Source: Parvularcula sp039822105
GTDB taxonomy: Bacteria > Pseudomonadota > Alphaproteobacteria > Caulobacterales > Parvularculaceae
DNA: 64,000 nucleotides
Direction: 5' to 3'
Assembly (NCBI GenBank): GCA_039822105.1
Contig: JBCBMW010000002.1
Span: forward strand, 310,001-374,000
Part shown: one piece after another, positions 1 to 8,197 of the stretch
How the letters are laid out: every line of letters starts with the position of its first letter
How positions within the stretch are numbered: the stretch's first letter is position 1
Position numbers and translations under genes: made by a program
The notes under the pieces: generated by a model
Seen by the model: only the letters and a program-made list of their open reading frames with translations
Databases searched by the model: none
Told to the model about the DNA's origin: nothing

Positions 1-531
1 GTAAGCGGCCACGGAGTAGACGTCCAAAAGGATGGCACCATCATCTTTCAGACTGCGGTGGAATTTCTGAAGAAGCACCTTCCGTTGCGCGGGGCTTAAC
101 GCGCAGAAGTCGCACATGATCAGGGTGATGAGATCAAACTGCTCCTTGAGTTCACACTCAAGATAGTTCGCGTTGATATAGTTGATCGCTTGACGCGATG
201 CCTCGGCCTGCCGCTTGGCGTATCGAATGGAGCTCTCTGAAAAGTCGAGGCCAGTGACACTGGCGCCTGATCGCGCCAGTCGAGACGTGTAGAGACCCGG
301 CCCACAACCAAAGTCGCATACGGATTTATCAGGGCGCAGCTTGAAATGATCAACCATCCACGCAGACGAACGTTCAATCGCATCCGCCCGCCGCGATGAG
401 ACATCAACATCCGCATTCAAGTGGAACGCCAGCATTTGCTTGGCGCGGTGTTCATCGGTCCACAGCGAATCCGCCGTGTACCGCGAAAACACTTTGGGCT
501 TGGTATCGATTTCACTCAGCTTTTCAAACAT
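1..531 (-). CDS. Class I SAM-dependent methyltransferase (3' end missing)
   Basis: This reading frame runs off the left edge; 177 codons are visible from the ATG at 531. The SAM-binding motif I is clear (VCDFGCGPGLYTSRLA, about residues 71-86), followed by an acidic motif (VTGLDFSES) and a motif-IV-like LITLIMCDFCALSP, where class I methyltransferases have the post-strand catalytic region. It should transfer a methyl group from S-adenosylmethionine to an unknown acceptor in the cytoplasm. No strong ribosome binding site is visible before the ATG. The neighbouring gap and luxR do not indicate a substrate. The family call is firm; the substrate is not known. Confidence 0.85.
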   Translation of the reverse strand, partial: MFEKLSEIDTKPKVFSRYTADSLWTDEHRAKQMLAFHLNADVDVSSRRADAIERSSAWMVDHFKLRPDKSVCDFGCGPGLYTSRLARSGASVTGLDFSESSIRYAKRQAEASRQAINYINANYLECELKEQFDLITLIMCDFCALSPAQRKVLLQKFHRSLKDDGAILLDVYSVAAY

Positions 532-922
532 CGACGAGCACCGCTTTGGACGCGTAGGCCCCGAGGCGGATCAACCTAACGCTATCTCCTTCGATTGGGA
601 TACCACGTTGAGCGGCAGCGCCCCCTGTCGATTGTCGCTTGGCCTTACGAGCAACACCATTTTGATTCGCGGCTGACCCCTAAGAGCACCAATAACGGGT
701 TTCGCTGCACCGTTTTGCACGCAACGATCTCACTATCGATCTCGTGTCTTGAAGGCCGGTCCTACGCCTGGCACCGTTGTTTTGGCGGGCGGATGGGGCG
801 CTTGTCGTTATACCATATCGCGGTGGATACGTTTACTGCCCCTACCGATTGAGTCACAGGCTATGGTTGAGTAGCTTCGGACAATTGATCAGCAGTGGTC
901 GAGAAGTTGAGTTGCGGCGGGG
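532..922. other. Gap without a supportable gene
   Basis: About 390 bases lie between the methyltransferase start and luxR. Short frames exist on both strands. The least implausible is on the minus strand, ending at about 557, about 49 codons from a GTG, but it has no clear ribosome binding site and no recognisable motif. The stretch must hold the luxR promoter and probably that of the divergent methyltransferase. I see no convincing lux-box-like palindrome. Confidence 0.4.
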
Positions 923-1666
923 ATGGCAGAGGGATCAGGAATTAGCAAAGAGCGCCTCTTGGAGGCCATTGAGCAGATTGACCAATGTACCAATGAGGAC
1001 GGCGTCTTGGCCGTCCTGCTCAAAGCGATCGAACCAGTGGGACTGGAACGGGCAGCGATCGCGCAAATTGTGAATCCGATGGAGTACTCATCGGTCGAAA
1101 CCCAGTGGAAGCACGTGCACAACGTGCCCACGGAGTGGTTTCATCAGTGGCTGGACAAAAACTCCATGCTGCACGATCCCGTGATCGCTTGCGCGCTGAC
1201 AACCACACGCCCCTTCTGGTGGAGTGACGCTTACCGCTTGGCCTCGGCGGCGGGTTACGCTGTCACCGAGAGAGCCCGTGACATTGGAATGAATGAAGGC
1301 ATCGCCATCCCGGTACGATCGTTAGATGGTCCGCCTGGATTGGTTACGCTCGGCGGGTTCTCACCAGATCTGAGCTCAACCGACATGCGGTCGGTGCACA
1401 TGATCGCGACCCATGCTTTCTCTCGCATCGAAGCCGGATGGGAAGTCGAGAAAAAGAAACCCGTCCGAGAGCTGACGGAACGAGAAACAGAGATCATGCA
1501 CTGGGTGGCCGCGGGGAAGACCAACTGGGAGATCGGAACGATCCTCTCGATCTCCGTAAGCACGGTGGAAAAACACGTGGCCGCAGCGAAGGAAAAACTC
1601 AACGCTACGACCAAGGCCATGGCCATCGTCAGAGGCCTCTCTAGAGGCGTAATCCTGCCAAGCTAG
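923..1666 (+). CDS. LuxR-family quorum-sensing regulator
   Basis: The 247-residue protein has an N-terminal autoinducer-binding domain (about 20-165) and a C-terminal GerE-type helix-turn-helix (about 180-240). Family-typical residues are present: WFHQWL, then HDP, the Trp of PFWWSD, and Gly in NEGIAIPVR. The DNA-binding part reads LTEREtEIMHWVAAGKTNWEI followed by STVEKHV. The ATG at 923 is the first start after an in-frame stop and has GGCGGGG just before it. It should bind an acyl-homoserine lactone and control transcription. Its 3' end abuts the phyH-like gene at 1667 on the other strand, so it converges on the luxI operon and is the likely partner of that synthase. Confidence 0.93.
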   Translation: MAEGSGISKERLLEAIEQIDQCTNEDGVLAVLLKAIEPVGLERAAIAQIVNPMEYSSVETQWKHVHNVPTEWFHQWLDKNSMLHDPVIACALTTTRPFWWSDAYRLASAAGYAVTERARDIGMNEGIAIPVRSLDGPPGLVTLGGFSPDLSSTDMRSVHMIATHAFSRIEAGWEVEKKKPVRELTERETEIMHWVAAGKTNWEIGTILSISVSTVEKHVAAAKEKLNATTKAMAIVRGLSRGVILPS

Positions 1667-2626
1667 TTACGCGGCGCGGCGTGGCGCGTCGATGCGACGG
1701 GAGCGTGCCACCGGGTAGTCTGGGCAATCGAGAGATGCACCCGACGTTAGCGAGTGATGAACCCAGCTTTGCGGCAAACTCCCTGGGCGGAGGCAATAGG
1801 TGCAGTCGGGACCAAAGTAGCGGAAAGAGATCGCCCTTCGGATCCGAGCAGATCGGTTTCCTCCTGCGCCGTGCACGGTCAAACCGTGATGGAAGACAAC
1901 GTCACCTGGCTGCGCGTCGACCCGGACAATGTCGTATGCGTCTCTGTTCGCTTCAATATCAGGAAGCTTAGCGGAGGGAGCACCGGGTAGCGTCGTTTGA
2001 GCAAAGAACATATTCGGCGCAAACGTCTCGTTCCATAGGTGAGAACCCCTGACATATTCAAGCGCGCCGCTGTCTTCATCGGCCCGGTCCAGCGCCACCC
2101 AGGCGACAATGTCCTGCTCGCCCTCAAAGCACGCAAAATGCTTGTCCTGGTGAAAGGCGCTACGGACCGTCGCGCCGGGCTCTTTGACAAAGGTGGTGTC
2201 TTCCCAAAGCCGCAGCGGCTGATCGTTGAGCAGCATGCTCGCAAAACTCGACACCTCGGACGTCAGCGCGACACGGGCAATCCGGGCATCCCTGTGCCAC
2301 CCCCCTGCATTGAAGCCGAAACGCCCCTTCGCCTGACCGGGCGGAACGTCGTCGAGTGAACGGGCGTCACCGTCGTTCTTGATCACAGCCTTGTAGAGCT
2401 CAACATCGAGCCGTTCTTCCTCTCGGCCCAACTCGCTTTCAGAACCTGAAAAAGCGTAGTCTGATAATGCCTGAAAGTCGTATGACGTTGGCGTCCCGGC
2501 CAACTCCTCCATTTGGCCGTCAACCGCGCTGCGAAGCGCCGCCACCTCGTGGGCGCTCAATAGGCCCGAGACACGGACGAAACCGTCAGTCTCGAAACGT
2601 TGTTTCAGTTCAAACTCATTGATCAT
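1667..2626 (-). CDS. Phytanoyl-CoA dioxygenase (PhyH) family protein
   Basis: This is a 319-residue Fe(II)/2-oxoglutarate dioxygenase-like protein. The metal triad fits H159-x-D161 in SAFHQDKHF and a distal His in the segment VVFHHGLTVHGAG (246-252), followed by an Arg-rich strand that would hold 2-oxoglutarate. The start at 2626 is chosen because AAGGGGG lies about 10 bases upstream; longer frames to 2728 would overlap the preceding gene deeply. It overlaps the 86-residue gene by 11 bases and is the last gene of the luxI operon, converging head-on with luxR (stops adjacent at 1666/1667). Family members hydroxylate acyl chains or small metabolites. Here it may modify the signal, its acyl precursor, or a quorum-regulated product; that is inference. 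Confidence 0.85.
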   Translation of the reverse strand: MINEFELKQRFETDGFVRVSGLLSAHEVAALRSAVDGQMEELAGTPTSYDFQALSDYAFSGSESELGREEERLDVELYKAVIKNDGDARSLDDVPPGQAKGRFGFNAGGWHRDARIARVALTSEVSSFASMLLNDQPLRLWEDTTFVKEPGATVRSAFHQDKHFACFEGEQDIVAWVALDRADEDSGALEYVRGSHLWNETFAPNMFFAQTTLPGAPSAKLPDIEANRDAYDIVRVDAQPGDVVFHHGLTVHGAGGNRSARIRRAISFRYFGPDCTYCLRPGSLPQSWVHHSLTSGASLDCPDYPVARSRRIDAPRRAA

Positions 2627-2876
2627 GGCGTCGTACCCCCTTCGCCCAAGGACCGATTTCTTCTGTAAGAAGAGCTTTTGTAAACTGCCGCACCAGTTGG
2701 ACCGCTTCGTCTTCGTCCGCGACCACACTGATCACAAAGGCAAGATCGTCGAGCGCCTCGGTTGCTGCCGATGATAAGGAACGGCTGTGAAGCGCTGTGG
2801 ATGCGATCTGAAGCTTTTGGGTGAGCTGCTCTCTGATTTCCTCAAGATGGTCCTCACCAAATTCGTCGTGTTTCAT
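2616..2876 (-). CDS. Small protein of the luxI operon, unknown function
   Basis: The 86-residue product is predicted to be mostly helical, is rich in Glu and Asp in its first half, and has no Cys or membrane segment. Its ATG at 2876 overlaps the luxI stop by one base (TGATG), and its 3' end overlaps the phyH-like start by 11 bases, so the three genes are probably translated in a coupled way. I recognise no domain. Position and coupling suggest a partner of the synthase or of the dioxygenase, but nothing in the sequence proves it. It has normal codon use and tight spacing, so I take it as a real gene. Confidence 0.7.
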   Translation of the reverse strand: MKHDEFGEDHLEEIREQLTQKLQIASTALHSRSLSSAATEALDDLAFVISVVADEDEAVQLVRQFTKALLTEEIGPWAKGVRRHDQ

Positions 2877-3562
2877 CAGGCAGCAATGCCTCGCTCAAAC
2901 TCGACAATCGACTTTGCAACGCTGGGCGCCACGGCTTCGACCTGTCGTTGAAGACGTGCCATCATCGCGCCGTCGAACCCATAGTAGGCCGCCATGAACG
3001 GAATGGCCTCAGGAACCGAGTCCGAAACAGCGGCGATGTGGTCGCAATCGTCCGTGTCAGAATAGACGGGCAAACCGAGCGGTCGCGTCCCTTGCGTGAT
3101 CTTCGCAACATGCGTGTAAGCCGCCATCGACGAGAGCCACGTGATGGCCCGAACCCCCGCTTCGACGCAGAGAAGCGCGATACCGACCTCAACCGCACCG
3201 CGGTGGCGTCGCCACATATCTTTATCAGTAAACGATTTATCGACCAGATAACGTGAGTGCTCGTAAACTCGTGGGCTTCTTAAAACGCCGTCTAGGTCAC
3301 AATAGTCGGCAAAGACCTCAGAGAACATATGTGGCGCCATCGTCGGATTGAGCCGACCATAGGCAACGACACGGCCGCTGGTATCGGCACTGATGAAATG
3401 AAGCGTATCATCCGTATCAAACTCATCAGTATCTCGGCTGGTATTTTGGCCCTCGAAACGCCAACCCATTTGGTCAGACATTGTCCTCGCCCGCATTTCA
3501 AACGCGGCTTCGAGGAGTGCTGAATCTGTCTGCCCTGCTCGATCATGAAGCAATCTTAGCAT
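2876..3562 (-). CDS. Acyl-homoserine-lactone synthase (LuxI family)
   Basis: With the ATG at 3562 the 228-residue protein places family-invariant residues at their usual LuxI numbers: R24, W34, R70 (in YGRLNPT), F84, E101 and R104 (in YEHSRYLVD), with D46 and D49 near the usual D45/D48. Residue 28 is Met where Phe is usual. GGGAGG eight bases upstream supports this start over the TTG six bases earlier. LuxI enzymes join an acyl chain from acyl-ACP or acyl-CoA to S-adenosylmethionine to make the lactone signal. It heads a coupled operon with the small gene and the phyH-like gene, and luxR lies convergent at the far end. The acyl chain cannot be predicted. Confidence 0.93.
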   Translation of the reverse strand: MLRLLHDRAGQTDSALLEAAFEMRARTMSDQMGWRFEGQNTSRDTDEFDTDDTLHFISADTSGRVVAYGRLNPTMAPHMFSEVFADYCDLDGVLRSPRVYEHSRYLVDKSFTDKDMWRRHRGAVEVGIALLCVEAGVRAITWLSSMAAYTHVAKITQGTRPLGLPVYSDTDDCDHIAAVSDSVPEAIPFMAAYYGFDGAMMARLQRQVEAVAPSVAKSIVEFERGIAA

Positions 3563-3617
3563 GCCCAAGCCTCCCTTTCAGAGACTTGGGCACCATGCGC
3601 AGCAAGTTTGGCCTATA

Positions 3618-3639
3618 GCGGTAGTCCGCCATTGACCGC
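3618..3639. promoter_or_regulatory. Possible operator upstream of luxI
   Basis: A 22-base dyad with arms GCGGT and ACCGC separated by 12 bases lies about 56-77 bases before the luxI ATG. Its length and place resemble a lux box, but the arms do not match the common lux-box consensus. AT-rich promoter-like sequence lies further upstream, around 3668-3694, so the site could also serve the divergent AraC gene. Confidence 0.25.
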
Positions 3640-3838
3640 GAACGCACACCCTTGATGAGGCTTCTTTCTTATATACATCAATAATTTAGAGGATTTCCCT
3701 CACCGGCGTCGGCGACGCGCTGCGGACTTAGGGCAAATGTCATGGACAGGCGCGGACCGAAAACGACCACGCGTTCCGCGCGGGGACAGCTTCACCGCGA
3801 CTACCGCGCACAAGGGCGAAGCGTGTATAAGTCGCTCA

Positions 3839-4846
3839 ATGAGTGAGATCACATCATTGTACGTCTACAAGGTCGTTGGCCAAGCTAGCGAAGGGGTCGA
3901 GACGCGGGACTTGGTCGAACGCCTAGGCCTGCCGCCCGATGGCCCGATCGATCCCGCACAGATGGTGACGTCAGCGGCGTATTATGACTTCTTCGCAGCG
4001 CTGGTGGACCGAGATCCAGACGGACTCATCTTGCCACTCCGCATCGGTGCAGCCATGCGGAGTGATGAGTACGGTGCTTTTGGTCTTGCTTGGAAGTCGG
4101 CGCCGAATCTGCGCGGCTCGTATGCGAGGTCGGAGCGTTACGGCCACGTCCTCGGGAGCGCCGAGACCTACTCCCTTGAGCGAACCACTGACGGGTGGTT
4201 CTTTAGCCTGCAAAAGGCTGGCGATGGCAGGCTCGGCATGTTGCTCTCCAACGAGGCCAGCATGTCGGCTGTGGACACGATCAGCCGAGAAGTCAGCACC
4301 GCAACTTTCACCCCGCAAGCGGTGCACTTTAAGCACAAGGCCCGGGGTGATGTGGTCGCCTTTCAGCGGCACTTTGGGTGCCCTGTGCACTTTGAGGCCG
4401 GGCGTGACGCGCTGCTCGTTAGCGAGGCCAGCCTCGATGCGCCCAACAAGCTGGGCGACGAGACGATCGCGTCCTTCTTCGACCGGCACCTAGAGCAAGA
4501 GTTGGCGTCCCTCGCCAGCGACAGCGGCCTCGAACAGCAGGTCCGCCTGGCCGTGACCAAGGTTCTGAGCGAAGGCGTTCCGACACTGTCACTGATCGCT
4601 TCAGATCTTGGTGTCGGTGCACGGACCTTACAACGACGATTGTCTGATCAAGGATATTCTTTCCAAGGTGTTGTTGATATGGCACGACAAGATCTTGCGC
4701 AACGGCTCCTGCGGGAAACGGACTATAGCCTCGCGGAAGTCGCCTTTCTTACGGGCTTCGCAGAGCAAAGCGGGTTCACACGCGCCTTCAAACGGTGGTC
4801 TGGGCAGACCCCGCGGTCATATCGGCTGGAAGGTGGTGCACGATGA
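3839..4846 (+). CDS. AraC-family regulator with N-terminal ligand-type domain
   Basis: A 335-residue protein from the ATG at 3839; the frame is open from 3737 but the extra residues look non-coding. The N-terminal two thirds resemble the AraC arabinose-binding-type domain of the OruR/ArgR-like group, with FGLAWKSAPNLR and a VHFKHKARGD strand. The last 100 residues hold two helix-turn-helix units: GVPTLSLIASDLGVGARTLQ, then YSLAEVAFLTGFAEQSGFTRAFKRW and the GQTPRSYR tail. It is divergent from luxI, so the two may share regulation. No good ribosome binding site precedes the chosen start. The effector is unknown. Confidence 0.85.
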   Translation: MSEITSLYVYKVVGQASEGVETRDLVERLGLPPDGPIDPAQMVTSAAYYDFFAALVDRDPDGLILPLRIGAAMRSDEYGAFGLAWKSAPNLRGSYARSERYGHVLGSAETYSLERTTDGWFFSLQKAGDGRLGMLLSNEASMSAVDTISREVSTATFTPQAVHFKHKARGDVVAFQRHFGCPVHFEAGRDALLVSEASLDAPNKLGDETIASFFDRHLEQELASLASDSGLEQQVRLAVTKVLSEGVPTLSLIASDLGVGARTLQRRLSDQGYSFQGVVDMARQDLAQRLLRETDYSLAEVAFLTGFAEQSGFTRAFKRWSGQTPRSYRLEGGAR

Positions 4847-4950
4847 TCACCCGTTGTCGCCATCTGCCAAAACTCTGACGCCGCTGGGCAAGAGGTCCTC
4901 GCCTCCCTTGCGTATCTCTTGGCTTGCAACCCCTAGAACGGAGCAAGCCA

Positions 4951-5796
4951 ATGAGCACTCGAGACAACCCAAAAGACGTGACACTGATCCTTGGAGGCAC
5001 AGGAAAAACAGGACGCCGGGTGGCAGACCGGCTTTCCGCCAAAGGCCACGATGTCCGGATCGGCTCGCGTTCGGTCACGCCGTCATTTGATTGGGACAAT
5101 GAGAAAAGCTGGGATGCGTGCCTCGACGGTGTCACGGCGGCCTACATCACCTATGCGCCGGACCTCGCGATGCCTGGCGCAACAGACGCCATCCAGGGTT
5201 TTGTCGATCTCGCGAAAAGGCGCGGTGTCAAAAGGCTGGTGCTCTTGTCCGGCCGCGGCGAGGAAGAGGCCCAGGCTTGCGAGCGGATCGTGCAAGCCGC
5301 CGGGCTTGAATGGACAATCGTCCGTGCCAGTTGGTTCAACCAGAACTTTTCCGAAGGCGCCTTTCTTGACATGGTGCTAAGCGGCGTCATCACCTTGCCT
5401 GCGGGCGACCAGGTCGAGCCCTTTGTTGATGTTGATGACATCGCGGACGTGGTGGTCGCTGCCTTCACTGAAGATCATCACAATGAGCAAATTTATGAGG
5501 TCACCGGCCCCAGGCCTATGACACTGAAGGACATCGCCACCGACCTCAGTCGTGCGGTCGGGCGTCAAGTGTCGTATGTGGACGTTCCGCACGAAGCCTT
5601 CGTCGCAGAGGTCGCCGATTCAGGGGCACCGAAGGAGGTGGTGTGGATGCTCGACTATCTTTTCTCGACTGTCCTTGATGGTCGGAACGCGCATGTGACC
5701 GACGGTGTGCAACGCGCTCTCGGCCGTCAGCCCAAAGACTTCGCTGACTACGCCCGAGACACGGCGGCGACCGGTATCTGGAACACAGGCGCTTAG
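4951..5796 (+). CDS. NmrA-like NAD(P)-binding reductase
   Basis: A 281-residue short-chain-reductase-fold protein. The N-terminal LILGGTGKTGRRVADRL (about residues 13-29) is a Rossmann GxxGxxG motif, followed by VRIGSRS, where Arg suggests NADP preference. Later segments (LVLLSGRGEE, WTIVRASWFNQNFSEG, PFVDVDDIADV) follow the pattern of NmrA/azoreductase-type proteins. GGAG lies before the ATG at 4951. It is 104 bases downstream of the AraC gene on the same strand, so it may be its target. Substrate unknown; family members act as quinone or azo reductases or as redox sensors. Confidence 0.85.
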   Translation: MSTRDNPKDVTLILGGTGKTGRRVADRLSAKGHDVRIGSRSVTPSFDWDNEKSWDACLDGVTAAYITYAPDLAMPGATDAIQGFVDLAKRRGVKRLVLLSGRGEEEAQACERIVQAAGLEWTIVRASWFNQNFSEGAFLDMVLSGVITLPAGDQVEPFVDVDDIADVVVAAFTEDHHNEQIYEVTGPRPMTLKDIATDLSRAVGRQVSYVDVPHEAFVAEVADSGAPKEVVWMLDYLFSTVLDGRNAHVTDGVQRALGRQPKDFADYARDTAATGIWNTGA

Positions 5797-6461
5797 CCAC
5801 TGTCAATCAATATACCGATGATATCGGACGTCACAGAGCAATCCTCATCAATCAAACGAATGGACAGCAAACCCATGACCAGAACAGTCTCGCAATGGCT
5901 CACCAAACTGGTGACCGTCTACGAATTAAATGTGCCCATGATTTTCCCGGTTGGCCACGAACATGGCAGGTCGCTTGTTGGCCCATCAGCGTCTTCCGCT
6001 GCATTTTTTCAACTTGCAGAGCAAACCGGCGTGGAGATCATACGCGCGGCTTGCGGGTGGCTATGACCAGCCGGAGCAGTTCGCCCGAAACGCCTAGGAC
6101 GGACCCACGCAGGTTGTCCCAATCTAATGAGCGTAAAAAAACGGCAGACCCACAGAAAACTGGCGGAGGAGGAGGCGGAAACGTCGGGCCGCCAATTTTG
6201 AGGTTTGGCGGATCGGAATGCCCAGCTGCAAACGCTCGAGGGCATTGGTGGAATTCAGGCGGGGGATGGTGTTGAGGGTAGCGACGGGAAGATCTCTCAC
6301 TTGCACGGAGCTGCAGGATCGGCGTCCATCGCGTCTGATGCTCGTGAGGGGTTGTTTCGCACTTAACGGCATTCTCTTGTGAACATGCTTATCTCTCGTT
6401 CAAGACGGCTGCGTGCGCGGGAGACACATCATCATTCGCCTACAGAGCGCATGGCTTGCGT
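5797..6461. other. Gap with a copy of the tRNA-Ser 3' end and no clear gene
   Basis: This 665-base stretch has short overlapping frames on both strands (for example 5818-6066 plus, 6124-6372 minus) with no recognisable product, poor ribosome binding sites and mutual overlap. A 15-base match to the tRNA-Ser(TGA) 3' end lies at 6161-6175, and seven A bases at 6135-6141 would give a U-run if read as the downstream flank of that tRNA. I read the area as the scarred distal edge of the island described below. Confidence 0.4.
6161..6175 (-). repeat. Direct repeat of tRNA-Ser 3' end (distal att-like copy)
   Basis: TGGCGGAGGAGGAGG is identical to 19024-19038, the terminal bases of the tRNA-Ser(TGA) gene, in the same orientation; a 14-base version also occurs at 9980-9993. 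It is consistent with the outer attachment site of a tandemly built island. The core is a GGA-rich simple sequence, which lowers certainty. Confidence 0.55.
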
Positions 6462-7367
6462 TTAGATTGGCGCGCCTGGTGTCTTTCGCCTCTGTCGCCA
6501 TCTGAGTGCGCCAAACCCGGCCAGTGCAGAGCCTAGGAGCGGTGCTGCTGCGGGGACCGGGATAGGATCTGCAGAGATCAATTCAATCGTAACGAATGCC
6601 GTCGGCGTCGTCTCGCTGCGTTGATCACCTGGCGTCAGGAGCGTGTTAAAAAAGTCGGCCGAAACAAATGACGTTCCGCCCTTGCCATCAGACTGAAAGA
6701 TCAAACCGCCATCACCGCCGGTAAAGCCGCCGCCACCGCCGCCGCTCGCGCTTCGTCCCGCGCCGCCGCCGCCAAAGCCGCCGGCAACTCCGCTTCCCTC
6801 AAAACTGGGAGCCGTCTTTCCGCCAACGTTGTTTCCGTCGCCATCGGACAAAACACCGGCACCGCCGCCGCCACCGGCCGTGAAGTTACCGAAGAAGTCC
6901 GTGTCCGTAAGAACTGCGCCGCCATGTCCAGTGCCGCCGACAAGGGCACCGCCTGCGCCTCCTTGGAACCCCGCACTGTTTCCTCCGCCCCCGCCGCCTG
7001 CGACGGCCAAGAGCCCGGTCGGATCAATACCTGTCGAGATGCTTTGCGTGGTGAAGAGGCTCATTCCGCCCCCAGCGTTTAGTCCATCAGCGCCATTCCC
7101 TCCGACCACAACGGTGAAGCCTTGGCCGATCAAAAGATCCACCTCACCAATCACCAGGCCGCCCACACCGCCAGGCGCCCCATTGGTCAAGACCGTTGAA
7201 CCGTTGCCGCCCGCCAGGGAGATACGGTATGTCCCACTTTCAGCAATCACATCGTTGAAGATGCCGCTGGTATCATAGCTGAAGGTTGCGGCTCGCGCCG
7301 CTCCGGTCAAAGCGAACACCAATGCCGCGATGGCACCGACGGGTCGGAATAGTCTTGATGGGATCAC
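6462..7367 (-). CDS. Secreted glycine-rich protein with VPxPA-CTERM sorting tail
   Basis: The 301-residue protein starts at a GTG with GAGGAG six bases upstream. An N-terminal signal peptide (hydrophobic to about residue 26, ending ARAATF) is followed by a glycine-rich body with runs of five to six Gly. The C-terminus has VPAAAPLLGSALAGFGALRW followed by a basic RQRRK cluster. That is the tripartite layout of VPLPA/PEP-CTERM proteins: sorting motif, membrane helix, basic end. Such proteins are exported, cleaved by an exosortase and placed on the surface or in the matrix. No exosortase is visible in the window. A second such gene lies directly upstream on the same strand. Confidence 0.8.
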   Translation of the reverse strand: MIPSRLFRPVGAIAALVFALTGAARAATFSYDTSGIFNDVIAESGTYRISLAGGNGSTVLTNGAPGGVGGLVIGEVDLLIGQGFTVVVGGNGADGLNAGGGMSLFTTQSISTGIDPTGLLAVAGGGGGGNSAGFQGGAGGALVGGTGHGGAVLTDTDFFGNFTAGGGGGAGVLSDGDGNNVGGKTAPSFEGSGVAGGFGGGGAGRSASGGGGGGFTGGDGGLIFQSDGKGGTSFVSADFFNTLLTPGDQRSETTPTAFVTIELISADPIPVPAAAPLLGSALAGFGALRWRQRRKTPGAPI

Positions 7368-7404
7368 GTCGATCTCCTCGCTGTGCTTTTCAAACGGCCA
7401 AGAT

Positions 7405-7974
7405 CTAGGCCTGCGTCCGCCGTACGCGCCGCATTGCCCCTGCTCCTAAGAGTGTCGATCCGAGCAGCACAGCAGCACCTGGCAACGGCACGGGTGTGGC
7501 AGGTCCAAAAACCGTCACTTCGGCCAGCACATCGCCCGTGCGGTAGGCTTCGCCAATGGACGGCACAAAGTTCACAAAAATGCTGTCGGCCGAGATCGTC
7601 AAAGATGGATCAGTCGAAAAACTGGTTGCCGTGAGGCTCGCATTCGTGAAGTCGTCGATCGTATTTGTATGGTCAGTGATACGAATGCCATTGAAGGGAA
7701 AGAATTCAGCAAAACCAGGGGAATCGTCCCGTGATATAATGCTAAAACCGGTGTCGTTCACATCCACAGCAATATCACCAAAAAACACAGCCTCGACGCC
7801 GGGACCCACCGTGCGACGCTGCCTACCAAAGTTGGTGATATCCGACGGACCAAAGATATACTGAATGGTCAGGTTCTTACCAGAAAACGTGGCCGCGTGA
7901 GCCGACGTCGATAGAGTACAGACACCCATGACACATGACGAAACAACGAGAGTGATGACCTTGCTCCAAGTCAT
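7405..7974 (-). CDS. Secreted protein with VPLPA-CTERM sorting tail
   Basis: A 189-residue product from the ATG at 7974; the frame is open to 8055, but only the shorter form begins with a signal peptide (hydrophobic stretch then SAHAATF). The C-terminal VPLPGAAVLLGSTLLGAGAM plus RRVRRTQA is a clear VPLPA-CTERM tail. The central part is predicted to be mainly beta strand and carries no enzyme motif I recognise. It is 37 bases upstream of the glycine-rich CTERM gene on the same strand, so the two are probably co-transcribed and sorted by the same exosortase, encoded elsewhere. Confidence 0.8.
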   Translation of the reverse strand: MTWSKVITLVVSSCVMGVCTLSTSAHAATFSGKNLTIQYIFGPSDITNFGRQRRTVGPGVEAVFFGDIAVDVNDTGFSIISRDDSPGFAEFFPFNGIRITDHTNTIDDFTNASLTATSFSTDPSLTISADSIFVNFVPSIGEAYRTGDVLAEVTVFGPATPVPLPGAAVLLGSTLLGAGAMRRVRRTQA

Positions 7975-8197
7975 CGCAGACCTATTCTTCACTCGATTGA
8001 CCCCATTCACATGAAACGCACGACCCATTGAGCGCGCTCGTTCGCACGCCCCCACAGCGTTTGAGGATACGCAGGCTCGGCTGAACCTAAAATCAGCTTA
8101 GAATCTCAAGTTTGTGGGACATGCGTCTCAATGCGAAGACAAATCGCCTGAAGACAAAGTGTCAAACCCAACCCCCCATGCGGCTGGCAAATCCCGG

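Noticed and set aside
440..852. Two plus-strand frames (440-676, 595-852) before luxR
   Set aside because: They overlap the methyltransferase start and each other, have no ribosome binding site and no recognisable product.
5818..6275. Overlapping plus-strand frames after the NmrA gene
   Set aside because: They overlap each other in different frames, have no recognisable domain, and one crosses the attachment-like repeat.
6829..7278. Proline-rich plus-strand frame opposite the glycine-rich protein
   Set aside because: It is the antisense image of Gly codons in the CTERM gene; composition explains it.
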